Notes: generated by a model from the sequence alone, not told the origin. DNA of 64,000 bases from Pseudacidovorax sp. (GCF_017991995.1 NZ_JAGOPN010000024.1:1-64000); one strand, 5' to 3'. Counted from the first letter of the stretch, positions 34,233-44,403 are shown. Translations and numbers: made by a program.

Positions 34233-34456
34233 TGGGCTGCCGCCGGTCGCGCCGATGGCCGGAAGGGCCAGGGCAACTCGCCGGGCGGGGGGGCGTGCTG
34301 GACGATGGGGCCGAGGGTAAACAAATCCTGGTGACTCGGGTGCGGGTCGGCAGTGCACGGGCTCCAGCTGAGCCATGCGCCGCTGAACACGCCGACGAGC
34401 GCGGTGACGGGGCCCAGGGCACGGTAGCCGCGGCCGGTTTGCTTCGAGGGGGACAT
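34220..34456 (-). CDS. Small protein with one hydrophobic segment, between kinase-like genes
   Basis: A 78-residue protein of unknown family. Residues about 13-31 (ALGPVTALVGVFSGAWLSW) are hydrophobic enough to span the membrane or act as a signal anchor, followed by a short Cys/His-containing and Pro-rich tail. Gene status rests on its setting: an AAGGAG site eight bases before the ATG, a one-base overlap with the upstream stop (TGATG) and a 13-base overlap with the kinase downstream. It might modulate the kinase, as small membrane proteins do in other two-component systems, but this is inference. Confidence 0.6.
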   Translation of the reverse strand: MSPSKQTGRGYRALGPVTALVGVFSGAWLSWSPCTADPHPSHQDLFTLGPIVQHAPPPGELPWPFRPSARPAAAQCPA

Positions 34457-34998
34457 CAGGCTTGCTCCTTCACGGATGGCACGAGGGGCAGTCGCAGCGT
34501 GGCCCCCATCGCGCCCCAGGCCGAGGGGGCGGCATAGAGGCGGCCGCGGTGGGCATCGATGGCCTGGGCGCATTCGGCCAGCGGCCGCAGCGCGGCGTCG
34601 CGCTCCGGATGCACGGCCTGCGAGAAGCCGTGCACGCGCCGGGCCAGCGCGGGCGGCTGCCGGTCTGCCGGCTCGTCCACCACCGAGACGGCGGCGGTGG
34701 CGCCTTCGGCGCGTGCGTGCACGCGCAGCACGCCGCCGGCGGGCGCCAGCAGTTCGGCGGCCAGCGCGAGCAGGCGGCCCAGCACCTGTGCCAGGCCGTT
34801 CGGCGCCATGGCGACCCACAGGGCATGGGCCGGCAATTGCCAGTCGACGGACACGCCCGGCGCCAGGCGCGGCCCGGCTGCCATGGCGGCCAGCACGGCG
34901 CGCAGGTCGGCCGTCGTGTCGGCCGGCTGTACGCCGGCAGGCAGGCTCGCGGGCGCGGTGCGCCAGGCGGTGGCGTCGGTGCGGGCTCCAGCTCTCAC
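34456..34998 (-). CDS. Degenerate histidine-kinase-like ATPase domain protein
   Basis: A 180-residue protein that looks like the ATPase part of a histidine kinase with its key residues lost. The PNGLAQVLGRLLALAAELLA segment aligns with the N-box helix but has Leu/Ala where the Asn should be, the D-x-G-x-G box is replaced by VVDEPADRQPP, and the end matches the final beta strands (DAHRGRLYAAPSAWGAMGAT, then LRLPLV). No phosphoacceptor His or membrane helix is present. It starts with GTG behind GGGAGG, 13 bases after the porin stop. ATP binding is unlikely; it may be a remnant or an adaptor for the kinase encoded two genes later. Confidence 0.7.
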   Translation of the reverse strand: MRAGARTDATAWRTAPASLPAGVQPADTTADLRAVLAAMAAGPRLAPGVSVDWQLPAHALWVAMAPNGLAQVLGRLLALAAELLAPAGGVLRVHARAEGATAAVSVVDEPADRQPPALARRVHGFSQAVHPERDAALRPLAECAQAIDAHRGRLYAAPSAWGAMGATLRLPLVPSVKEQA

Positions 34999-35011
34999 GG
35001 CGGCCTCCCGG

Positions 35012-36160
35012 TCAGAAGTTGTGGCGGATGCCGAAGTCGTACCCCGTGGACGACTTCGGCAGACCGCTGTAGCCCACGCCCACCGAGCCGTAGCCGGTGG
35101 TGGCCGCGGCCGACAGGCTGCCGGTGTAGGCGCTGTCGTTGCGGTTGCTGATGCGCGCCACGGTGGCATACAGCGACGTGCGCTTGGACAGGTTGTGCAC
35201 ATAGCCCAGCGCCAGCTTGCGCGAGCGCGGCGCTTCGCCGTAGAGCGGCGCGAGCGCGCCTTCGTCGTAGCGCACCTGGCCGTAGGAGGCGCGGATCAGG
35301 CCCGCGCCCACCGGCATGCTGGCGCCGATCAGGTAGCCGTCGTAGTTGTTGCTGAGCGAGGTCTGCAGCGTGTCGGAGCGGTCGCGCACGTTGGAGAGTT
35401 CGCCGAAGAGCTTGACCGGCCCGAAGTCGTAGGTGGCCCCCAGGTTGCTGCGGCGCACGGTGCGGGTGAGGCTGCCGCTGTCGGTCACGGTGGTCTGGCC
35501 GGAGGCCAGGGCGATGTCGAGCGGGCCGTTGGCATAGCCGAAGCGCGCGCCGGTGTAGCGGCCCGCATCGCTGGTGCCGGTGAGGCTGGTGCTGGTATCG
35601 ACGTTCTCGTGCGCTGCGTACTGCACCTGACCGTAGAAGCCACCCAGCGTGGCCGGCAGGAAGTAGCTCACCATGTTGCTGGCGCGCAGGTAGTTGGTCG
35701 CCAGGCCGGTGTCGGCCGCGCTCACCGCGCCGATGATGTTCGCGCCCGAGCCGTTGCCGCCGAAGGGGTCGAAGATCGTGTCGTTCAGGGAGTTGGCGGT
35801 GCGGTCGCGGCCGAGGCGGATCTCACCGAAACGGCCCGACAGGCTCACCGTCGAGCGGCGTGTGAACGCCAGGCTGCCGGCGCCATCGTCGGTGGACAGC
35901 GGCGCCTCCAGCCAGAAGCTGGCGGCCAGGCCACCGCCGAGGTCTTCCACGCCCCGCAGGCCCAGGCTGCTGTTGCCGTAGCCCGAGTTGCCCAGGCTGG
36001 TGCGGCTCTGGCGCGTGGTGAGGCCGGTGGTGGCATCGGTGGCCGTGGCCGACTGATAGGTCACGCCCGTGTCGATGGTGCCGAAGAGGGTGACAGACGA
36101 TTGGGCCGAGGCGGCCCCGGCGAGCGCGCCGCAGGCCAGGGCGACGAGGGTGTTCTTCAT
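35012..36160 (-). CDS. Gram-negative general porin
   Basis: A 382-residue outer-membrane trimeric porin of the betaproteobacterial type. It has a signal peptide (MKNTLVALACGALAGAASA-Q), the typical start SSVTLFGTIDTGVTY, repeated beta strands with RRSNLGATYDFG, and a C-terminal Phe (YDFGIRHNF) recognised by the BAM machinery. The ATG is preceded by GGAG. It heads the run porin, kinase-like, small protein, kinase, regulator on the minus strand. Solute selectivity cannot be inferred. Confidence 0.95.
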   Translation of the reverse strand: MKNTLVALACGALAGAASAQSSVTLFGTIDTGVTYQSATATDATTGLTTRQSRTSLGNSGYGNSSLGLRGVEDLGGGLAASFWLEAPLSTDDGAGSLAFTRRSTVSLSGRFGEIRLGRDRTANSLNDTIFDPFGGNGSGANIIGAVSAADTGLATNYLRASNMVSYFLPATLGGFYGQVQYAAHENVDTSTSLTGTSDAGRYTGARFGYANGPLDIALASGQTTVTDSGSLTRTVRRSNLGATYDFGPVKLFGELSNVRDRSDTLQTSLSNNYDGYLIGASMPVGAGLIRASYGQVRYDEGALAPLYGEAPRSRKLALGYVHNLSKRTSLYATVARISNRNDSAYTGSLSAAATTGYGSVGVGYSGLPKSSTGYDFGIRHNF

Positions 36161-36319
36161 TCTTGCTCCGTTCCTTTCGAGCCACGGCCGGCCGTCGGCC
36201 GGAACCATGGGCGCCGGCAGGAGACCGGCGCGAGCGAATGGTCGGGGGCAAAGTCGGAGGAAATTTGAATGGGCCCACGCTGCCGTGCGAGGGCGCAGCG
36301 CGGGCCCGGCGTGCCGCGG

Positions 36320-37276
36320 CTACATGCCGAGCAGGTGTGGCAGTACCGCCAGCAGGGCGCTGATGGTGAAGAAGGACAGGGCGGTGGTGGCCAGCAGCGA
36401 GGCGGCCGCCAGCGAATCCTGGCCATGCGGCTGCGCCAGGATCGGATAGATGCTCAGCATGGGCGCAGCCGCCGACAGCACCAGCGCCAGGCGCAGCGCC
36501 GGCTCCATGGGCGGCATGCCCAGCGCCTCGGCGGCCAGCAGCACGGCCAGCATCAAAGCGGGGTGCAGCAGCAGCTTGCCGGCCGCGATGCGCAGCACCT
36601 GGCGGCGCATGCCCGCCAGGCCCAGGCCCACCAGCGAGCCGCCGATCACGAACAGTGACAGTGCGGTGCTGGCCTGCGCGAACAGACCGATGGTGCGCAG
36701 CAGCGGCGCCGGCAGGCGCAGGCCGGTCAGCGCCACCGCCACGCCCGCCGCCATGGCCCAGATCATGGGGTTGCGCGCCAGGCTGTGCGCCGTGCGCCGC
36801 AGCGTGAGGCGCCAATCGCCGCGGCCGTCGGCGGCATCAGCCAGCGCCATGGCCAGCGGCACCAGCAGCAGGTTCTCCACGATCATGTTCAGGCCCAGCA
36901 CCAGGCCGGCGCTCTGCGCGATCACCATCGACAGGATGGGGTAGCCGACGAAGCCGCTGTTGGGGCAGCTCATGCCCATGGCCACGAGCGCCGGCACGGG
37001 GCTGCCGGCGGGTGCCTGTCGCGCCGCCCACCAGCGGCCCACGAAGAGCGTGAGCAGCGACCCCACCGCGTACAGCAGCATGTAGCGCAGGTTGAGCACA
37101 TCGCCCGTCGGTCGCTGGACCAGCGCGCTGAACAGCAGGGCCGGCAGCGCCAGCCGGATGACGAACTGCCCCAGCACCCGCATGTCCGTCCGGGCAAACA
37201 GGCCCCTGCGGGTGACCAGCCAGCCGGCAGCGATGGCGAGATAGATGGGAACGGTGATCGAAAGGATGGCGAGCAT
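36320..37276 (-). CDS. AEC-family permease (auxin efflux carrier-like)
   Basis: A 318-residue inner-membrane transporter with about ten hydrophobic segments in the AEC layout: MLAILSITVPIYLAIAAGWL at the start, GMSCPNSGFVGYPILSMVI in the middle and repeated ALSLFVIGGSLVGLGLAG later. Family members move malonate, malate and other carboxylates. ATG 37276 was chosen because the remaining open frame upstream lacks membrane character. It is divergent from the purine-transport operon, with 183 bases between the starts; shared regulation is possible. Confidence 0.87.
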   Translation of the reverse strand: MLAILSITVPIYLAIAAGWLVTRRGLFARTDMRVLGQFVIRLALPALLFSALVQRPTGDVLNLRYMLLYAVGSLLTLFVGRWWAARQAPAGSPVPALVAMGMSCPNSGFVGYPILSMVIAQSAGLVLGLNMIVENLLLVPLAMALADAADGRGDWRLTLRRTAHSLARNPMIWAMAAGVAVALTGLRLPAPLLRTIGLFAQASTALSLFVIGGSLVGLGLAGMRRQVLRIAAGKLLLHPALMLAVLLAAEALGMPPMEPALRLALVLSAAAPMLSIYPILAQPHGQDSLAAASLLATTALSFFTISALLAVLPHLLGM

Positions 37277-37409
37277 GGCGGGTCCGGCGAGCCCGGCACT
37301 GTAGCCATGCGTCCCGATCCGCGTCGTTTGCGAATCGAACAGCCCCATGCCGCGCTGCGTCTGAATGTGCAAAAAATCAGTACATGAATTGCTGAAATCT
37401 GATCCCAAG

Positions 37410-37420
37410 GTGAACTTCAC
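37410..37420. promoter_or_regulatory. Palindrome in the divergent region before the purine-uptake operon
   Basis: GTGAACTTCAC is a perfect 11-base palindrome about 40 bases upstream of the binding-protein start and 134 bases from the AEC permease start, in an AT-richer stretch that probably holds promoters (TATCTT lies downstream at 37427-37432). It is a candidate operator for the LysR gene at the end of the operon. Motif evidence only. Confidence 0.35.
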
Positions 37421-37459
37421 GGGTGCTATCTTTTCCTGCATCAAGACAGAGGACCCCGC

Positions 37460-38581
37460 ATGCTCTCCCCCACGACAACCGCTCTGCGTATTGGTTTTGC
37501 CCGCCTGGCCCTGGGCTTTGCGGCCGCTCTCGCGGCGCTGGCGCCGGCCCATGGGCAGGCACCCGCCAAGCCGCTCAAGCCCGTCACCATCGCCCTGGGC
37601 ACGCAGGTGGTCAACGTCACCTATCCCTGGCTCACGCTGCCCATCGCGCTGGGCTACTGGAAGGAGGAGGGCTACGACGTCAAGGTGGTCACCGTGGGTG
37701 GCTCGCTGCAGGGCATCCAGCAGATGGTGGCCGGCGGCGTGGAGTTCGCGCAGGTCAACTCCACCGGCCTGATCCAGGCCAACACCGACAACAACGTGGC
37801 CGTACGCGGGCTCATGGGCACCGGCGTCATCGACTGGGGCATCGGCGTGACGCAGGACGGCCCCATCAAGAGCGTGACGGACCTCAAGGGCAAGAAGATC
37901 GGCATCTTCAGCCTGGGCACCGGCGGTGTGCCGCTGCTCAAGGGCTACCTGCGCTCCAACGGCATCGACCCCGACAAGGACGTGCAGATCATCGCCACCG
38001 GCGCCGGTGCGCCCGCGCTCGAAGCGCTCAAGAGCGACCGGGTGCAGGCCCTGATGTTCTGGGGCTCGGCGCTCACCGGCTTCCAGAACGCCGGCACACC
38101 GCTGCGGGTGCTGTACGCGCCGGCTTGGCGCGCCCTGCCCGACTTCACCTTCGCCACCATGCAGAAGACCATCGACGCCGACCCGGCGATGGTGGAGGCC
38201 ATCTCCCGCGGCGCCGCCAAGGCCACGCTCTTCGCCTGGACCAACCCGGACTGCGCCCGCCGCATCCACTGGAAGAGCTTCCCCTCCACCAAGCCCACCG
38301 GCGCCGACGAGGCCACGCTGGCCAAGTGGGACCTGGCGCTACTCAACACGCAGCTGGACACCATGAAGGCCGCGCACACCATGAATGGCGGCAAGCTGAT
38401 CGGCGCGATGGACCCGGCCGCCTACGGCCGCATGCAGGACTTCATGCAGGGCGAAGGGCTGATCAAGCGCACGGTGCCGGTCGAGTCGATGCTCTACCTC
38501 AAGCCGGGCTTCGTGGAGGCGATCAACCGCTTCGATCACCAGGCCGTCGTCGACGCCGCCAAGGCGTGCAAGAACGGCTGA
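37460..38581 (+). CDS. ABC transporter substrate-binding protein, NMT1/SsuA type
   Basis: A 373-residue periplasmic binding protein with a signal peptide (cleavage near AHG-Q, about residue 32). The two-domain fold of the NMT1/SsuA group is seen in YWKEEGYDVKVVTVGGSLQG, DLKGKKIGIFSLGTGGVPLL and ALEALKSDRVQALMFWGSAL. It starts behind AGAGGA. It is the first gene of a six-gene set with a deaminase, ATPase, permease and oxygenase. The deaminase suggests an adenine-related or substituted purine ligand, though NMT1 proteins also bind pyrimidines and sulfonates. Confidence 0.9.
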   Translation: MLSPTTTALRIGFARLALGFAAALAALAPAHGQAPAKPLKPVTIALGTQVVNVTYPWLTLPIALGYWKEEGYDVKVVTVGGSLQGIQQMVAGGVEFAQVNSTGLIQANTDNNVAVRGLMGTGVIDWGIGVTQDGPIKSVTDLKGKKIGIFSLGTGGVPLLKGYLRSNGIDPDKDVQIIATGAGAPALEALKSDRVQALMFWGSALTGFQNAGTPLRVLYAPAWRALPDFTFATMQKTIDADPAMVEAISRGAAKATLFAWTNPDCARRIHWKSFPSTKPTGADEATLAKWDLALLNTQLDTMKAAHTMNGGKLIGAMDPAAYGRMQDFMQGEGLIKRTVPVESMLYLKPGFVEAINRFDHQAVVDAAKACKNG

Positions 38582-38582
38582 C

Positions 38583-39605
38583 ATGACGCCCGAACAATTC
38601 ATCGCCGGCCTGCCCAAGGCCGAACTGCACATGCACATCGAGGGCTCCATCGAGCCCGAGCTGATGCTGTCGCTGGCCCGGCGCAACGGCGTGGCCATCC
38701 GCTGGCAGACCGAGGCCGAGTTGCGCGACGCCTACCGCTTCACCCGGCTGCAGGACTTCCTGGACCTGTACTACGACGGCTGCCGCGTGCTGCTGCAGGT
38801 GGCCGACTTCCACGAGGTGACGCGCGACTACCTGCGTCGCGCCCATGCCGATGGCGTGCGGCATGCCGAGATGTTCCTCGGGCCGCAGGGCCACACCACG
38901 CGCGGGGTGCCGCTGGCGGTGGTGATGCAGGGCGTGCTGTCGGCCATGGACGCGGCCGAGGCCGAGGACGGCATCACCAGCGGCCTGATCCTGGTGGCCC
39001 AGCGCCACCGCAGCGAAGAGGAGGCCATGGCGCTCCTGGCCGAGGCCGAGCCCTGGTTCGACCGCATCCTGGGCTTCGGCCTGGGCGGCGCGGAGCTGGG
39101 CCATCCCCCCTCGAAGTTCGAGCGCTTCTTCGCCCGCTGCCGCGAACTGGGCTTCAAGGTGACGGCCCATGCCGGGGAGGAAGGCCCGGCCGCCTATGTA
39201 CGCGAGGCGGTGGAGCTGCTGCAGGTGGACCGGCTGGACCACGGCAATGCCTGCCTGGACGACCCGGCGCTGGTGCAGGAGTTGACGCGCCGCCGCATTC
39301 CGCTGACGGTGTGCCCGCTGTCCAACCTCAAGCTGCAGGTGGTGACGGACATGGCGGCGCATCCGCTCAAGACGCTGATGGACGCCGGCCTGTGCGTCAC
39401 GGTCAATTCCGACGACCCCTCCTACTTCGGCGGCTACGTCAACGACAACTACCTCGCCTGCCAGCAGGCGCTGGGCCTGACGCAGGGCGAGCTGGCGCAA
39501 CTGGCGCGCCAGAGCTTCGAGGCCGCGTTCATGCCCGAGGCGCAGCGCGCGCAGGCGCTGGCGGCCATCGACGACTGGGTGGCGCTGGCCGATGCCGCCG
39601 TCTGA
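38583..39605 (+). CDS. Adenine/adenosine deaminase family protein
   Basis: A 340-residue zinc amidohydrolase that converts adenine to hypoxanthine or adenosine to inosine. The metal site is visible: KAELHMHIEGSIEPEL (His16, His18), TAHAGEEG, LDHGNA and VNSDDPSYFGG for the catalytic and metal-binding residues. The HIEGS-EPEL wording and the overall pattern are those of the bacterial/fungal adenine deaminase branch rather than classic adenosine deaminase. It starts one base after the binding-protein stop. Placement inside a transporter operon implies that the imported compound is a purine. Confidence 0.9.
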   Translation: MTPEQFIAGLPKAELHMHIEGSIEPELMLSLARRNGVAIRWQTEAELRDAYRFTRLQDFLDLYYDGCRVLLQVADFHEVTRDYLRRAHADGVRHAEMFLGPQGHTTRGVPLAVVMQGVLSAMDAAEAEDGITSGLILVAQRHRSEEEAMALLAEAEPWFDRILGFGLGGAELGHPPSKFERFFARCRELGFKVTAHAGEEGPAAYVREAVELLQVDRLDHGNACLDDPALVQELTRRRIPLTVCPLSNLKLQVVTDMAAHPLKTLMDAGLCVTVNSDDPSYFGGYVNDNYLACQQALGLTQGELAQLARQSFEAAFMPEAQRAQALAAIDDWVALADAAV

Positions 39606-39626
39606 CCCTTCTCCCGAGGACCTCGC

Positions 39627-40423
<797 letters not shown>

Positions 40424-40424
<1 letters not shown>

Positions 40425-41278
40425 TGGCCGACACCCTGACCTCTTCCGTGCCGCCGGGCGCGGCCGCCGCCGAGGACGCCCCGGTGCGTGCCACCGGTCT
40501 GACGCCGATGCGCCGGCGCGTGCTCATCGCCGCCGTGTTCGTGGCCGTGATCGCCGCCTGGCAGCTGGCGGTCACAGCACTCGACGTGTCGCACCTGATC
40601 TTCCCCGGCCCGCTGGCCGTGGTGCAGGCGCTCTACGACGGCATCGCCTCTGGCGACATCCCCTCGCACCTGTGGGTCACGCTCTACGAGATCCTGGCCG
40701 GCTTCGCGGCCGGGGCGCTCGCCGGCTTCGTGCTGGGTGCGCTGATCGGCCAGAGCGCGCTGCTGGAGGCGGTGCTCTACCCGTACGTGGTGGCCTTCCA
40801 GACTGTGCCCAAGGTGGCCGTGGCGCCGCTGTTCGTGCTGTGGTTCGGCTTCGGCACCACGTCGAAGGTGATCATCACGGCCACCATCGTGTTCTTTCCG
40901 GTGCTGGCCAACACCATCGTCGGCCTGCGCTCGGCACCGCGCGAGCAGATCGACCTGATGCGCGCCTTCACCGCCTCGGGCTGGCATGTGTTCCGCATGG
41001 TGCGGCTGCCGCATGCGCTGCCCTATGTGTTCGCGGGGCTGGACATCGGCATCGTGCTGTCGGTCATCGGCGCCATCGTGGGCGAGTTCGTCGGCGCCCA
41101 GGCGGGACTGGGCTACCTGATCCTGCAGCGCAACTTCTCGATGGACGCGGCGGGCATGTTCGCCATCCTCATCGTGCTCTCGCTCATCGGCATCGTGCTG
41201 CATGCGGCGGTGCGCTGGATCGCGCGGCGCGTGATCTTCTGGGCCGACGCCTTCTCCGATCTCTCGCGCGGCAGTTAG
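40424..41278 (+). CDS. ABC transporter permease, NitT/TauT type
   Basis: A 284-residue inner-membrane permease with about six hydrophobic helices. The EAA-like coupling loop is visible as EQIDLMRAFTASGWHVFRMV with LPHALPYVFAGL following. An N-terminal polar stretch of ~30 residues precedes the first helix. Together with the ATPase and the NMT1 binding protein it forms one importer. The operon continues into the oxygenase gene 50 bases downstream. Confidence 0.93.
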
Positions 41279-41328
41279 CCCCCTGGCCGTTCCCGCCGCG
41301 CACTCTCCCCAAAACCAAGGAGCCTCCC

Positions 41329-42348
41329 ATGACCGAATCGAACGACCACGCCGTGGTCGCGCCCCGCCGTGCCTCGGCGCAGGAAATGCCCGTCCTCGAC
41401 CTGGGCGAATGGATCGCCGGCGGTCCCATCGAGCCGCTGGTCGCGCAGTTCCGCGAGGCCTGTACCCGCACCGGCTTCTTCTACGTGAAGAACCATGGCG
41501 TGCCGCAGGCCGTCATCGATGCCGTGTTCGACGCCACCCGCCGCTACATGTCGCTGCCCATGGAGGAGCGCCTGAAGGACAAGATCGATGAGCGCTTCCG
41601 CCGCGGCTTCATGCCCATCGGCGTGACGCAGCATCCGGGCCACAAGCCCGACCTGAAGGAAAGCTACGAACTGGGCCTGGACCTGCCGCTCACCGATGCC
41701 GACGTGCAGGCCGGGCGCCCGCTGCATGGCCCCAACCGCTGGCCGGCCGACAAGCCCTGGCTGGAAGAGGCCGCGATGGCCTACTTCAACCACACCATCG
41801 CGCTGGGCAAGCGGCTGCTGCGCGTGTTTGCGCTGGCGCTGGGTCAGCCGGAGGCGTTCTTCCTGCAGTACGCCCGCAAGCCGATGGTGCAGGCGCGGCT
41901 CTTCCACTATCCGCCGCAGGAGTCGCCCACCCAGCTGGAACTGGGAGCCGCTGCCCACACCGACTACGGCATGCTGACCCTGCTGGTGCAGGACCCGATC
42001 GGCGGCCTGGAGTTGCGCACCAAGGCCGGCGAATGGGTGGCCGCGCCCTACATCGAGGGCACGCTGGTGGTGAACCTGGGCGACCTGGTGAAGGTATGGA
42101 CCAACGACCGCTATGTCTCCAACCTGCACCGCGTGGCCAACCGCACCGGCCGCGAGCGCTATTCGATCCCGACCTTCTTCAACCTGGACTACGACACGCC
42201 CGTGGCCTGCCTGCCCGGCTTCGTCGAGCCGGGCGAGGCGCCGCGGCATGCGCCGATCAAGTCGGGCGACTATCTCGTGAGCCGCTTCGCCTCGGTGCAG
42301 AAGTACAAGACGCCGGCCGAGCTGGCGGCCGAGGAAGCGGCGGGCTGA
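41329..42348 (+). CDS. 2-oxoglutarate/Fe(II)-dependent oxygenase, isopenicillin N synthase family
   Basis: A 339-residue non-haem iron oxygenase. The metal triad is seen as His210 and Asp212 (AAAHTDYGMLTLL) and His267 (SNLHRVAN); the RxS pair for 2-oxoglutarate is Arg277-Ser279 (RERYSI). ATG 41329 follows AAGGAG; the open frame further upstream overlaps the permease. Being the last gene of a purine-uptake operon with a deaminase, it could oxidatively remove an N- or O-alkyl group or hydroxylate a purine ring before deamination. That role is inference; the substrate is unknown. Confidence 0.92.
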   Translation: MTESNDHAVVAPRRASAQEMPVLDLGEWIAGGPIEPLVAQFREACTRTGFFYVKNHGVPQAVIDAVFDATRRYMSLPMEERLKDKIDERFRRGFMPIGVTQHPGHKPDLKESYELGLDLPLTDADVQAGRPLHGPNRWPADKPWLEEAAMAYFNHTIALGKRLLRVFALALGQPEAFFLQYARKPMVQARLFHYPPQESPTQLELGAAAHTDYGMLTLLVQDPIGGLELRTKAGEWVAAPYIEGTLVVNLGDLVKVWTNDRYVSNLHRVANRTGRERYSIPTFFNLDYDTPVACLPGFVEPGEAPRHAPIKSGDYLVSRFASVQKYKTPAELAAEEAAG

Positions 42349-42384
42349 GGGCGCCACGCGCCATGCGTCGGCGGCCGGCCTCGA

Positions 42385-43326
42385 TCAGCGGCTGGGCCGC
42401 ACCGCGGCCGCGGCGGATTCGGGCTCCAGTTGCTCCAGTTCGGCCGTCAGCTCGTTGATGAAGGTGGTCACCGGCAGCGGCAGGTTGCGGCCCCGGTGCA
42501 CGCACAGCGAAAAGCGCTGCGGCTTGGCGCGCGGGTCCTTCAGCAGCACATAGCGGCCGCGCCCGGCCAGGTGCTGCGTGTCCTGCAGCGGCGGCGTCAG
42601 GATCGACAGCGCCATGCCCTCGGCCGAGACGTTGCGCAGCAGCTCGTAGGAGTTGGTCTCCAGCGCCACCTTGGGCCGGATCTTGGCCTTGGACAGCATC
42701 TCGTCGTACTGCTGCTTGGTCCACATGGTGGCGTCGGGCAGGGCCAGGCCATATTCCGCGCAATCCGACAGGCGCAGCGTCTCGCGCCCGTGCAGGGGAT
42801 GACCGGCGCTCACGTACACGTACAGCGGCAGCAGGCGTTGGTAGGCGATGGTCACGTCCTGATGGGTGACGTTGCCGAAGGTCAGGCACAGGTCCAGCCG
42901 GTCGTCCACCAGCATCTCGATCAGCTGCGGGCTGTTGTAGACCTGCACGTTGAAGGTGAAGCCCGGAAAGCGCCGCGTGAAGCGGGCCATGAAGCCGGGC
43001 ATGAAGTCGCGGATCAGCGATTCCGGAATGCCCAGGTTGACGTGGCCGCGGCGCAGGCCCTGGATGGCCTCGATCTCGGAGCGCAGGCGCCGTGATTCGC
43101 TGTCCACGCTCTTGGCATAGCGCATCAGCAGTTCGCCCGCCGCCGTCAGCTTGAGGGTCGAGCGGCCCCGGCTGCGCTCCAGCAGCGGCGCGCCCAGCGT
43201 CTCTTCGAGCAGGCCGATCTGGCGGCTGATGGCCGAGGGCGCGACGAAGAGGATCTCGGAGGCGGCGCGGATGGAGCCGCAGCGCACCGACTCGACGAAG
43301 TAGCGCAGTGCGGTGGTGGAGATCAC
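42385..43326 (-). CDS. LysR-family transcriptional regulator
   Basis: A 313-residue regulator. The N-terminal winged helix-turn-helix covers about 1-60 (RAASEILFVAPSAISRQIGLLEE), and the co-inducer domain follows with typical blocks HVNLGIPESLI and LCLTFGNVTHQDV. Translation begins with GTG; the ribosome site is weak. It is convergent with the purine-uptake operon, which it may regulate, although LysR genes are more often divergent from their targets. Confidence 0.9.
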   Translation of the reverse strand: MISTTALRYFVESVRCGSIRAASEILFVAPSAISRQIGLLEETLGAPLLERSRGRSTLKLTAAGELLMRYAKSVDSESRRLRSEIEAIQGLRRGHVNLGIPESLIRDFMPGFMARFTRRFPGFTFNVQVYNSPQLIEMLVDDRLDLCLTFGNVTHQDVTIAYQRLLPLYVYVSAGHPLHGRETLRLSDCAEYGLALPDATMWTKQQYDEMLSKAKIRPKVALETNSYELLRNVSAEGMALSILTPPLQDTQHLAGRGRYVLLKDPRAKPQRFSLCVHRGRNLPLPVTTFINELTAELEQLEPESAAAAVRPSR

Positions 43327-43392
43327 GGCTGCACCGCCCGCGCGGGCAGGACGGTGCGCGCAGGCGCCGCCAGCTGCCTCATGGTGCGGTGA

Positions 43393-44403
43393 TCAGGCAG
43401 CAGGCGCGGCTTCGGCGCCGGCGGCCAGCACATGGCCGGCCTGCTGGTCGGCGTGGTAGCTGGAGCGCACCATGGCGCCCACGGCGGCATGGCTGAAGCC
43501 CATCTTGTAGGCCTCTTCCTCGAACATCCTGAAGGTGTCGGGGTGCACGTAGCGGCGCACCGGCAGGTGGCTGTTGCTGGGCGCGAGGTACTGGCCGATG
43601 GTCAGCATGTCGATGTCGTGCGCGCGCATGTCGCGCATGACCTGCAGGATCTCTTCGTCGGTCTCGCCCAGGCCGACCATGATGCCGCTCTTGGTCGGCA
43701 CGTTGGGATGCAGCGCCTTGAACTTCTTGAGCAGGTTCAGGCTGAACTGGTAGTCGGAGCCCGGCCGCGCTTCCTTGTACAGGCGCGGGATGGTCTCCAG
43801 GTTGTGGTTCATCACATCCGGCGGCGCGGCCTTGAGGATCTCCAGCGCGCGGTCGTCGCGGCCGCGGAAGTCGGGCACCAGGATCTCGATCTGCGTCGTG
43901 GGCGAGAGCTCGCGCGTCTTCTGGATGCATTCCACGAAGTGGCCGCTGCCGCCGTCGCGCAGGTCGTCACGGTCGACGCTGGTGATCACCACATACTTCA
44001 GGCGCAGCTTGGCGATGGTCTTGGCCAGGTTGAGCGGCTCGTCCTTGTCCAGCGGATCGGGCCGGCCGTGGCCGACGTCGCAGAAGGGGCAGCGGCGCGT
44101 GCACTTGTCGCCCATGATCATGAAGGTCGCCGTGCCCTTGCCGAAGCATTCGCCGATGTTGGGGCAGGAGGCTTCTTCGCAGACCGTGTGCAGGTTGGAC
44201 TCGCGCAGGATCTGCTTGATCTCGTAGAAGCGCGTGGTGGGGCTGCCGGCCTTGACACGGATCCATTCGGGCTTCTTGAGCACCTCGCCCGTCTGCTCGA
44301 CCTTGACGGGAATGCGCGAGAGCTTGGCGGCGGCCTTCTGCTTGGCCAGCGGGTTGTAGGTGTCGGCGCTCTGGGCGTCGCGGACGACTTCGGTGGAGCT
44401 CAT
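43393..44403 (-). CDS. lipA: Lipoyl synthase
   Basis: A radical-SAM enzyme that inserts sulfur at C6 and C8 of octanoyl groups to make lipoate. The 336 residues carry the auxiliary cluster cysteines [12 protein letters not shown] (Cys75, Cys80, Cys86) and the radical-[11 protein letters not shown] (Cys101, Cys105, Cys108). The conserved C-terminal Arg-Ser-Ser is seen in MVRSSYHAD. It lies 30 bases after lipB on the same strand. Confidence 0.97.
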   Translation of the reverse strand: MSSTEVVRDAQSADTYNPLAKQKAAAKLSRIPVKVEQTGEVLKKPEWIRVKAGSPTTRFYEIKQILRESNLHTVCEEASCPNIGECFGKGTATFMIMGDKCTRRCPFCDVGHGRPDPLDKDEPLNLAKTIAKLRLKYVVITSVDRDDLRDGGSGHFVECIQKTRELSPTTQIEILVPDFRGRDDRALEILKAAPPDVMNHNLETIPRLYKEARPGSDYQFSLNLLKKFKALHPNVPTKSGIMVGLGETDEEILQVMRDMRAHDIDMLTIGQYLAPSNSHLPVRRYVHPDTFRMFEEEAYKMGFSHAAVGAMVRSSYHADQQAGHVLAAGAEAAPAA

